Origin: a virus
IMG/VR virus record: IMGVR_UViG_3300030110_002507
Coordinates: 1-30,240 of that record
Strand: one strand, 5' to 3'
Length of the DNA: 30,240 bases
Below the pieces are notes generated by a model. It did not search any database. It saw nothing but the letters and a program-made list of their open reading frames with translations, and was not told where the DNA came from. Below, piece after piece: positions 1 to 8,358 of this stretch (within the stretch, counting starts at the first letter, position 1; every line of letters begins with the position of its first letter). Made by a program: the position numbers and the translations under genes.

Positions 1-1691
1 AGGGTGGTATTGTGGCGTTTAAAGACGGTGGTTTTCCAGATTTAAGTGGTGATGGGAAAGTTACACGTAAAGACATACTTATGGGTAGAGGAGTAGTTAG
101 TAAATCAGCAGGTGGGCCACTGTCAGAAGCAGACAGTTACATAAGTGCTCAAGCAGTGCTTAATAATCCCAATTCTACTGACCAAGAAAAGGCTTTTGCT
201 AGAGCTACCTTAGACTCTCTAAGACCCACACAACAAGGTGGCAACATGACAATGGATCAGTACGCCGCCATGATGCAGGAAGTGAGCAGAAGGCAACAAG
301 GCGGTATGGCTGGTGGTGGAATAGTTGGTTTTAGTAATGGGCAAATGGTAAGAGGTGCGGGACGGCGTGCTCAGTCTATGGAAGAAGAGGAAGAAGAAAG
401 AAAACGCGCAGCGCGTATTGCAGCTAGGAATAATAGATATGTCGCTTTATTAGCAGATGGAGTACCTCCTGAAGAAGCAAGTAGGATGGCAAGTATTACC
501 GAGTATGACCCTACTGGCGAAGAAACTGCATTGATCTCTACACAACCAGGGCAAGAAGTTATAACTACACAAGTAGATGAAGAGGAAGCACCTTACCCAC
601 CCCAAAGACTTTTACCTACTGATGAAGTAGAAGAAGTATCAGAAAAAGTTACTACAGGCCCAGATGGGGAGGTAGACATAAGCACACTCATAGGTGATGT
701 AGATGTTGAAGATTACGATGCTTCATCTACTGCGTTTGAAGAGTTAATTAAAGAAGGTGTAGAAGGCCGGTTGGGACGGGATGTAACTAAAGAACAGGAA
801 ATAGCGACTGCTAGACTTGATGAGCTTACAGGACTTGATGAATTGCGAGCCGAACAAAGGACAGCAGAACAAGCAAGAAGAGCATTGCGAGAAGAACGGT
901 TTACCCCTGAAGAAGAACGCAGAAGATTGTTACGTGCGGGCTTGTTGGGCACGGCAGAGCAAGGGTTAGGTGGTTTTGCCAGAGGTACGATGGATGCTGA
1001 AAATAGAATATACGCCGAACAACTAGAAGCTGCGCAAGAAGATGTAGCTACTATGGATAAGATTACCGATACTTTCCAACAGCTTGGGTTAAGTAAATTT
1101 GAAGCAGAACAAAATACATTTAAGTTGGTAGAAGATGGCATCAACAGTGGGTTAAGTGCGGGTGCTTCTTTAGCAAATGCGCTACGGCAAGCTGAACTTA
1201 CAGCTAGGCAACAAGATGCAACTTTAGCCAGCAACATACGTAGCCAAAATACGCAATTAGCAGTTGCTAAATTGCAACAAGAAGGCTCAGAATTTTCACA
1301 GAAATTAAATATTTTATTGAACGAAGCAAGAGTAGAGAACCCCAACGGCACTGAACAAGAAATACAAAGCGCAGCTCTTAATGAATTGTTTGACCAAGAG
1401 TTAAGAGGGCGGTTGGCATATCTTGGAATACAAGAAAGTGACATGCAAAGGAAAGCATTCTCCGATGCTATAAAAGCAGCAGCAGATATAGTTGCTGGTG
1501 ACATATCGTTAGTAACAAACCCAGAAGCTAGGCAGAATAAAATATTAGAATTAGCTCAACAATTAATGAATACGCAAGGCTTTAGTGGGACAACACAAAA
1601 TATTCCTACAGTCACCACTCAAGCACAGTTTGACGCATTAGAGTCTGGTGCTTTATTTATTGAAAATGGGCAGACTTTTAGGAAACCGTAA
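1..1691 (+). CDS. Putative phage virion structural protein, 5'-truncated
   Basis: The reading frame is open to the left edge, and the codons before the GTG at 12 encode Ile-Gly-Gly. The GTG is therefore probably an internal valine of a GGIVAF motif and the true start lies outside the window. Counting from nt 12 gives 559 residues. A canonical 12-residue EF-hand loop sits at residues 10-21 (D10, S12, D14, G15, T18, D21). A second glycine-rich GGGIVGFSNG motif follows near residue 102, then a very acidic, Glu/Gln-rich, mostly helical body of about residues 120-500. No enzyme motif is visible. It sits directly before the giant virion protein, with stop and start overlapping as TAATG, so the two are co-translated late genes. 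Proteins of this style are common near the end of structural operons in marine phage contigs. The exact role (internal core, tail or scaffold) is unknown. Confidence 0.7.
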   Translation, partial: GGIVAFKDGGFPDLSGDGKVTRKDILMGRGVVSKSAGGPLSEADSYISAQAVLNNPNSTDQEKAFARATLDSLRPTQQGGNMTMDQYAAMMQEVSRRQQGGMAGGGIVGFSNGQMVRGAGRRAQSMEEEEEERKRAARIAARNNRYVALLADGVPPEEASRMASITEYDPTGEETALISTQPGQEVITTQVDEEEAPYPPQRLLPTDEVEEVSEKVTTGPDGEVDISTLIGDVDVEDYDASSTAFEELIKEGVEGRLGRDVTKEQEIATARLDELTGLDELRAEQRTAEQARRALREERFTPEEERRRLLRAGLLGTAEQGLGGFARGTMDAENRIYAEQLEAAQEDVATMDKITDTFQQLGLSKFEAEQNTFKLVEDGINSGLSAGASLANALRQAELTARQQDATLASNIRSQNTQLAVAKLQQEGSEFSQKLNILLNEARVENPNGTEQEIQSAALNELFDQELRGRLAYLGIQESDMQRKAFSDAIKAAADIVAGDISLVTNPEARQNKILELAQQLMNTQGFSGTTQNIPTVTTQAQFDALESGALFIENGQTFRKP

Positions 1692-4600
1692 TGCCTTCTA
1701 AGTTTGGCGGTGTCGAAGTAACAGAAGTAGAAGTCAAACCCCCAAGTGTATCTCAGTTTGGAGGCATTCCTGCATTAACAGAAGAAACTCAAACACAATC
1801 TCAGTTTGGGGGTCAGCCTGTACTACCAACACAAACTCCTGCTACTAAGATATGTCCTGATGGCACAGAAGTGGGTGTGAACGAAACGTGCCCAGAGCCA
1901 GTAGATCAGTCCTTCCTACGCAGTGTTGCCGATGTACCTTTACAGATTGGTAAGGGTGCTACTTATGGCGTACGTGCAATTACCGAAGCATTTGGGGCAG
2001 ACAACCCTGTTGCTGAGAACTTACGTGGCATAGAAGACTTTCTTGATAATTTACTATCTGCACAATCTAAAGCTGACAGTGCGGAAATTTCTCGGTTAAT
2101 GAAAGAAGCTGAAGATGGGGGCTTTGCAGAACAAGTTGGTGCAGCAATAAAAGGCATCTCAATCGCACCTATTGATTTCATGGCAAACGCGGTAGGCACA
2201 GTTATACCAGCGGCTGCGGCTGGTCTTTTGGCAGGGCCAGGGCTTGCAGGTACTGTGGCAGCGGTAGGTACTGGTGCGGTAATGGGTTCAGGTGTCGTCA
2301 AAGGTGCTATTTTTGAAACCGTAGAAGAAGAACTATTAAAAGCGGGTGTAACTCCAGAGCAAGCTGAAGCAGGTGCAAAAGAAGCCCAAGCTTACGGAGG
2401 GGAGAATTTAGATCAAATAGCCCTGGGAACTGTGCTAGGTGGTTGGGCCGCTAAAAGTGGATTGGAACCTGCGTTGGCTAAATTAGTTACAGGCAATGTA
2501 GCAAAGCGCGGCGTGTTAAAAGGCGCAGTAACAGAAGCTGTACCTGAAGCGTTCCAGGGTGCGCAAGAACAACTGGCTAGGAACCTTGCTCAAATAAGAG
2601 ATGAGCGGTTGCCTGACGTACCAGCAATGCGGGGAGTAGTAGGGGCAGGAACATTAGAAGGATTGGCTGGAGGTTTGGCAGGGGCTGGCGTAGGTGCTGT
2701 GTCTAACAGGGGCGCAGTTGACCCAAATGCTAAACTGCAAGCAGAATTACAAAGTGACATCATGGGCCGCGCCGAAAAACTTATGGAAGCGGATTCAACG
2801 CTGACAGAATCAGAAGCAGTTAAGCAAGCGGCTGAAGACTTAAAGCAAAGTGATTTATTTGATGCCCCAACAGAATTTGGCGCTCCTGACGGGGTTGGTA
2901 ATATTACAGACGCAAAGCGTTTAAATATGCTAGATAGGTTAGCAGCCGCTACAGCTCAAGAGATAACCAGCATAGCAGAAACAATAGTTAACGAAAAAAT
3001 TACAGGTGAGCAGTTAAACGCCTACGTGCAGTATGTGGCTTCTCCTGAAAATGGACTAGGAGGGGAAGACGGGGAAGCATTCCTTGAAGCAGAACTTGCA
3101 AGGTTAAACAACTTAGGGTCACCAGAAACTAATGCAGAAGGCAAACCAGTTACATTAAATGTAAAGCAAGACAAACCAAACGTTGAGGACGTTGAGATAG
3201 GGGATGACTCAGAAATAAGTTTAGAAGATAGCAGCCCACAAATCGGAGATGGATCAGGAATAGATTTAAAAGGTAGCAGCCCACCCGTAGGAGATTTAGA
3301 CATTGCTGAAGAACCTACTTTGGAAGAACAAATAACTGACTTTATTGTTGAAAACAATGGGGCAACTATTTCTGAAATACAAAATAAGTTTAAAATAGGG
3401 TTTAACCCCACTAGCAACGCGGTGGAAAACATTCCTAATTTAGTGCAAAACGTTGAAACAGGATCATGGAATTTTGAACTAAGTCCAAAAAATAAACCTG
3501 GTAGACCTAAAGCAGTAAAAACTGAAGCTGATATAGCCCGTACCAAACAAGATAGAATCGTTTCTCAAAATAAATCTCAAACAATAGCTCGCCAAGTAAA
3601 TAACTTAACTAAGCTTGCAAATAAATCTGAGCAACAACTTATCCTCGAAGGAATAAAACGCGCTGTTGGGCAAGCGGCAAAAAACACCGCTTTGAAAAAA
3701 ATAAAAACAATTGAGGATTATCAAGAATTACAAAACACAGTTACTCGGCTGCAAGAGGAGTTAAACGCTTTCCCTGCTGTAGATGCAACACCTGAGTTAG
3801 AGTTAGATGAAGACCTCCCTAAAAAATTAAGAGCTAAAATAGATACAGAAACAGCACCCGTATCTCAAGAATCTCAACTTGCCGAACTTAATAGGCAGAT
3901 AACTGATTTACGCAAAATAGAAAAAGGCATAAAAAAGATAGCAGAAGAAAACGCAAAAGCGCGTATAGATGGATTAGTTGGGGCAATCGACATACTACGT
4001 AATCCCAACTACAAAGGTAATACAATAATAAGGGATAAAGCGCAGAAACTTATTGATAGTGGACTTTTTACTGACCTTGAGCTAAAAAATGCGCGTGCTG
4101 AACATGCCCGTAATACCGTTAAGAAAAAAAGCACTCCCTCAAAAAGTTTTGTTGATTTTACTAGTGGTGAAATTAATCCGGTATTAGTGGCGGAAGATGT
4201 AACAACAGATTCGGCGTTGTCGTCTATTATAAAAAACGGTACTAGGTTTGAACGTTTGTTGGCGCGTAGGTTATTACCTTTTGTAAGAAATACTAAACTA
4301 GTTATTGTGCGTGACGTTGATGCTTTAGACACAATAACAGCAGCCGATTTTCGATCAGGTGCTAATGGAACTTACGATGACAGCACTAACACTATACATT
4401 TACTCAGCCTTGGTGAATCTACAGACGGCACTACTAACACAACGTTCCTGCATGAAGCTGTACATGCAGCGACTATAAATTTAATAGGGCGTTCTATTGA
4501 CAACCCAGACTCTGTTCCTGATACAACTAATCAGTTACGTGAAGAGCTTATTGAGCAAATGTATGAGGCAGAACTTAAGTATATCGTAGACAAACAAAAC

Positions 4601-7600
4601 GGTAAAAATAACCCTATGCTAGATTTAATAGTAGAACGGGGCGACATTTTTGGAGACGTAACTGAGTTCGTTGCTTACGGAATTACCCAACCAGAAATGC
4701 AAGAGTTTTTACTTACTGTACCACCTACTACTACCAGAGAAGGTAGTGTAGCTGCAACGGGATTATCTAAATTTATCAACATAATTCGCAAACTGTTTGG
4801 GATGGGTGAGAATACAGACAACGGATTTGTTTCGTTGCTAGACCTTACGGATCAACTAATTGGGTTAAACGAAGCAGCTAAACGTGTACCTTTAAATATA
4901 GTAAAACAATCCCGATCTAAAGCTAAGAAAATAACAGCAGTAGCAAACAAACTACAGCGTAGCAAAACAGCAACTGCTTTAGCTAATAATTTAGCTAAAT
5001 CTATAATAGAAACACGAGATGAAAACACTGCTACTGATTTGGTTTCTACTTTGGCTAGGGCTGGTAAAACCAAAGGATTGCGCAAATTAGTAAAAACTTT
5101 TACAACTGCGGGGCTTACTAGGACATTAGTAAATGATTTTGAAATAGACAGTGTGAGAGAAGTTAATAACACTGTGGGTGACATGGCTATAGAAAGGGCT
5201 AGGCGTATTAAAGAACTTGCCGAAGAAATACCCACTTGGGAAAAGTTTAATAGCAAGTATGTAAAAGGCGGAGAAATACTTTCAGATGTTATGCACATGG
5301 CAACTCTATCAAACTTTGACCCTGGCAAGCATAAGAATTTACAAGCAGCCCTCCGTAATGACTTAATCCTAAACAATACAAATAAAGACAACTTAGGACT
5401 GCGCCAGGTATACCAAAAGTTACGTGTTGACCCTAACGCATCTGTGCAACAAGTTAACGCTGCCAAAGGAGCCATAACGCAAAGAGAAAACAAAATACGT
5501 GAAATATACACGGGTTCACCAAATAAGGACGGTGTGATTATTGGAGGGTGGAACCGACTGCAAGAAACAGAAAACGGTGGCCAAGAAGGAGTTAACATTT
5601 ACAAACGCGCTAGAGATGCGTACAAGAAGAATTTTGATGAACATCAAGCATTGTTGGTAGCTAAAATAAACAACAAAAAACCCAAAGACGGAAAAGCTTT
5701 TACACAACAAGAAATTGATGACAAGAAAAAATTACTTGCTTATATCGTAGAAACTTACCAAAGAGCTAATGAAATGGAAGTGTATTTTCCATTAATGCGA
5801 TACGGAGATTTCTTTTTGAAAGTAGGTGCAGGTAAAGGCAGGGCGCGTGAGTTTTACATGTTTGAGTCAGAAGTTGCCAGGGATATATTTGCTAGACAAC
5901 GAGCTAAAGAAATAAACCCTAATCTAACTTTAGAGCAACAAATAAAAGATGGAGATTTAGAAAGAGGCGAAAATGGAATGGACTCTATGAGAACGGAAAT
6001 ACGCGAATCTAGCGACATGTTAAAACAGGTTTTTAATTTGTTAGAAACTAACGAGTTTACGGATACAGAAAGTGTTAAAGATTCAGTGTACCAACTATAT
6101 CTCATGACATTGCCTGAGTCCGATATACGTAAACGTTTTACTAGACGTAAAGGTATAACAGGGTTTAGTTCTGATGCACTTAGAAATTTTGTAGTGACTC
6201 AAAACACTGGGGCTAATCAACTAACGCGGTTAAAGTATGCTGACAGGCTGCAAACAGCCATAAGTGCTATGGACGACTCTTTACAAGGTAATCCTGATGG
6301 AGACATTATAAAAATATACACCAACGAAATTGCTGAACGAGCGCAACAAGAATCTACACCCAACCAAGATCACGGTATACTTGATAAGTTGGCAGCAAGT
6401 GGAAACAGCGTGGTTTTTTATTGGATGCTGAGTGCACCAAAGTCTGCAATTATACAGTTTACGCAGTTGCCCATTGTAGGGTTGCCCGTACTTAGTGCCG
6501 AGTTTGGTGGTGCAGCTACTACTAAAGTAATGGCAAAGTACATGGCTAATGTAACCACTAACCAAGGGTTTGGCATCAAAGAACAAGTTAGCACGGACAG
6601 TGATGGCAATGCCGTTTATAAATATAAAGAGCCTAGTCTATCGCGTGGTAATTACTTACAGAAAAATGCTGATCCTGAAATGCGGGGGGCACTGCAAGAA
6701 GCTTTTGAGTATGCAGCGGCACGGGATTTGTTTATGTCTACGTACGCGGCTGATGTTACTAGCAGGGCACGAGTACCTAGTGCTAAAAGAAACAACGCTC
6801 TAAGTAAAGCTTTAAGATTCGGTGCGGATTTTATGAGTGGAAGTTTCCATCACGCAGAAAGAATGAACCGAGAAATAATGTACCTGTCTTCTTTTGAGTT
6901 AGCTTACGCTGATGCAAAAAAACGTGGTTTAGATAAAGATGAAGCGCAACAAGAAGCGCAAGCACGCGCTGTAGAACTTACCTATGAAGGGTTGTTTAAC
7001 TACACAAATTACAATAAACCTTCGCTTATGAAAGCTAATCCTCTTACCAGGTTGGGCACCCAGTTTATGACCTTCCCGTTACAGATGACTTCATTGCTTA
7101 CTAGAAATTTTTTACGTGGAATACTAGATGCAAAAGTAATGGGAATGTCTAAGACAGATCGTTTAGAAGCTGCGGGTATATTCACAGGTGTCTTGGGTAT
7201 GACTTGGTTGTTTGCAGGTGCAGTAGGGCTTCCTATGTTCTCAGCTTTAGGTTCTGTAATTGACGAAGCCAAAGAATTGTACAAAGGTTTGTTTGATGAC
7301 GAAGACGACCTAGATGCCGATTTATTTTCTTTTGGAAACTTGCCTTTTGATGTGTGGTTTAGAGCAGTTTTTATCCCTCGTTATTTTGGTGTGGACAGTG
7401 ACATTGCTGAAGCGTTAGACCTAAGTGAAGAAAATGCACAGTTGTTAGCCCGTGTTGTTGAAGCTGGCCCGTTATCTGCTCTTACAGATATGAACATAGG
7501 AGCTTCTACTAGTCTTGATGGCATGTGGTTTAGAAACGACTCTCCTCAAGCAGGGTATGAAGAACAAGTAAAAGATTTCATGTATGAAACAATGTTTGGG

Positions 7601-8167
7601 CCATTTGGTAGTTTAGGCAGCAACATAGCTAGAGGGGTAGAAGATTTAGAACGTGGCAACTATTTGCGTGCTATGGAAAATTTTCTCCCTGCCATGTTCC
7701 GTAACGTTGCTAAAGCAGAACGATTGAAGCAAGAAGGATTGCTAACTCGTAGCGGTGCAGAAATAAAACCTGCCGAGTATTACACAGCCCGGAAATTGTT
7801 TGCTCAACAATTAGGGTTTGCAGCAACAGAACCGGCCAGTAGGCAACAACTAGCATTTAAAGTAAAACAAATAGTTGCAGAACAAGCTACACAAAAAGCT
7901 AATGTGCTTACTGATCTTGATGCTGCTGTAACTAAGTATAACCGTGATCCTTCACCTCAAAATTATGCAAGAGTACAAAGGGTCAATGACCAAATAAACA
8001 AATACAACATAAAATATTTTTACAACATGATTAACAGCCAAACTATAGAAGACTCGCTTACAGGGAGAGCAGAGCGTAGAGGGGCTGCTGTTGATGGGTT
8101 ATATGTAACCGAGAAGTTACGACCTTTAGTATTTCCACTACTTAGACCTGAGTTACAGAACAACTAA
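1691..8167 (+). CDS. Giant polyvalent-type virion protein with zincin-like metallopeptidase domain (2158 aa)
   Basis: This is probably an internal or ejected virion protein that carries enzymatic domains into the host. The N-terminus has short repeats around QFGG (residues 5-45). A Gly/Ala-rich hydrophobic stretch follows at about 162-206, then acidic imperfect repeats at about 500-537 (SSPQIGDG/SSPPVGDL) and a winged-helix-like stretch at about 545-580. A zincin signature H921-E-A-V-H925 is preceded by an edge-strand-like segment, with a candidate third zinc ligand at E992 in TEFVAYG. The C-terminal half is helical, with a segment like the LPD domains of large polyvalent proteins (about 1720-1820) and a strong hydrophobic segment near 1828-1855. 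The length and mixed domains fit the polyvalent-protein concept of phages and conjugative elements. The start is the ATG overlapping the preceding stop. The stop overlaps the stop of the convergent small gene by four bases. Peptidase activity is inferred from the motif only. Confidence 0.8.
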   Translation: MPSKFGGVEVTEVEVKPPSVSQFGGIPALTEETQTQSQFGGQPVLPTQTPATKICPDGTEVGVNETCPEPVDQSFLRSVADVPLQIGKGATYGVRAITEAFGADNPVAENLRGIEDFLDNLLSAQSKADSAEISRLMKEAEDGGFAEQVGAAIKGISIAPIDFMANAVGTVIPAAAAGLLAGPGLAGTVAAVGTGAVMGSGVVKGAIFETVEEELLKAGVTPEQAEAGAKEAQAYGGENLDQIALGTVLGGWAAKSGLEPALAKLVTGNVAKRGVLKGAVTEAVPEAFQGAQEQLARNLAQIRDERLPDVPAMRGVVGAGTLEGLAGGLAGAGVGAVSNRGAVDPNAKLQAELQSDIMGRAEKLMEADSTLTESEAVKQAAEDLKQSDLFDAPTEFGAPDGVGNITDAKRLNMLDRLAAATAQEITSIAETIVNEKITGEQLNAYVQYVASPENGLGGEDGEAFLEAELARLNNLGSPETNAEGKPVTLNVKQDKPNVEDVEIGDDSEISLEDSSPQIGDGSGIDLKGSSPPVGDLDIAEEPTLEEQITDFIVENNGATISEIQNKFKIGFNPTSNAVENIPNLVQNVETGSWNFELSPKNKPGRPKAVKTEADIARTKQDRIVSQNKSQTIARQVNNLTKLANKSEQQLILEGIKRAVGQAAKNTALKKIKTIEDYQELQNTVTRLQEELNAFPAVDATPELELDEDLPKKLRAKIDTETAPVSQESQLAELNRQITDLRKIEKGIKKIAEENAKARIDGLVGAIDILRNPNYKGNTIIRDKAQKLIDSGLFTDLELKNARAEHARNTVKKKSTPSKSFVDFTSGEINPVLVAEDVTTDSALSSIIKNGTRFERLLARRLLPFVRNTKLVIVRDVDALDTITAADFRSGANGTYDDSTNTIHLLSLGESTDGTTNTTFLHEAVHAATINLIGRSIDNPDSVPDTTNQLREELIEQMYEAELKYIVDKQNGKNNPMLDLIVERGDIFGDVTEFVAYGITQPEMQEFLLTVPPTTTREGSVAATGLSKFINIIRKLFGMGENTDNGFVSLLDLTDQLIGLNEAAKRVPLNIVKQSRSKAKKITAVANKLQRSKTATALANNLAKSIIETRDENTATDLVSTLARAGKTKGLRKLVKTFTTAGLTRTLVNDFEIDSVREVNNTVGDMAIERARRIKELAEEIPTWEKFNSKYVKGGEILSDVMHMATLSNFDPGKHKNLQAALRNDLILNNTNKDNLGLRQVYQKLRVDPNASVQQVNAAKGAITQRENKIREIYTGSPNKDGVIIGGWNRLQETENGGQEGVNIYKRARDAYKKNFDEHQALLVAKINNKKPKDGKAFTQQEIDDKKKLLAYIVETYQRANEMEVYFPLMRYGDFFLKVGAGKGRAREFYMFESEVARDIFARQRAKEINPNLTLEQQIKDGDLERGENGMDSMRTEIRESSDMLKQVFNLLETNEFTDTESVKDSVYQLYLMTLPESDIRKRFTRRKGITGFSSDALRNFVVTQNTGANQLTRLKYADRLQTAISAMDDSLQGNPDGDIIKIYTNEIAERAQQESTPNQDHGILDKLAASGNSVVFYWMLSAPKSAIIQFTQLPIVGLPVLSAEFGGAATTKVMAKYMANVTTNQGFGIKEQVSTDSDGNAVYKYKEPSLSRGNYLQKNADPEMRGALQEAFEYAAARDLFMSTYAADVTSRARVPSAKRNNALSKALRFGADFMSGSFHHAERMNREIMYLSSFELAYADAKKRGLDKDEAQQEAQARAVELTYEGLFNYTNYNKPSLMKANPLTRLGTQFMTFPLQMTSLLTRNFLRGILDAKVMGMSKTDRLEAAGIFTGVLGMTWLFAGAVGLPMFSALGSVIDEAKELYKGLFDDEDDLDADLFSFGNLPFDVWFRAVFIPRYFGVDSDIAEALDLSEENAQLLARVVEAGPLSALTDMNIGASTSLDGMWFRNDSPQAGYEEQVKDFMYETMFGPFGSLGSNIARGVEDLERGNYLRAMENFLPAMFRNVAKAERLKQEGLLTRSGAEIKPAEYYTARKLFAQQLGFAATEPASRQQLAFKVKQIVAEQATQKANVLTDLDAAVTKYNRDPSPQNYARVQRVNDQINKYNIKYFYNMINSQTIEDSLTGRAERRGAAVDGLYVTEKLRPLVFPLLRPELQNN

Positions 8168-8358
8168 ACTCTCCATACCCGAACGCCTCGCACCCCTTCC
8201 TCTATCGTAACCTTAGTAACTATTTTGTATTTAAACTTTTTAGTTTCTTTAGCCACATGTTTCTTAGCTGCTGTAGCGTCCAGGCACGGTATAAAAAAAG
8301 ACCACCCCAGCTTAAACTTCTTCCAGTTTATCTGGTACTGCACTTTCTCCACTTTCAT
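8164..8358 (-). CDS. Small basic conserved phage protein (64 aa)
   Basis: A short, Lys-rich protein with the pattern INWKKFKLGWSFFIPCLD followed by a basic helix and a beta-rich end. I recognise the general pattern (a strand, then FK.G.SFF.PCLD) from small conserved phage proteins of unknown function, some of which look like minor nucleic-acid-binding proteins. The ATG at 8358 is preferred because GGA lies 8 nt upstream; an ATG at 8367 and a TTG at 8373 are also in frame. The gene overlaps the 3' end of the primase-helicase by 47 bp and is the last gene of the leftward block. Its TAG overlaps the TAA of the convergent virion gene. No function can be assigned. Confidence 0.6.
   Translation of the reverse strand: MKVEKVQYQINWKKFKLGWSFFIPCLDATAAKKHVAKETKKFKYKIVTKVTIEEGVRGVRVWRV

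Noticed and set aside
713-1504. Long open frame opposite to the first virion gene (263 codons)
   Set aside because: Ser/Cys/Asn-rich translation typical of the antisense of a Glu/Gln-rich coding sequence; no ribosome binding site or family signal.
4852-5598. 248-codon frame antisense to the giant virion gene
   Set aside because: Leu/Ser-rich shadow of a strongly coding frame; no start signals, and it lies wholly within the 2158-codon gene.
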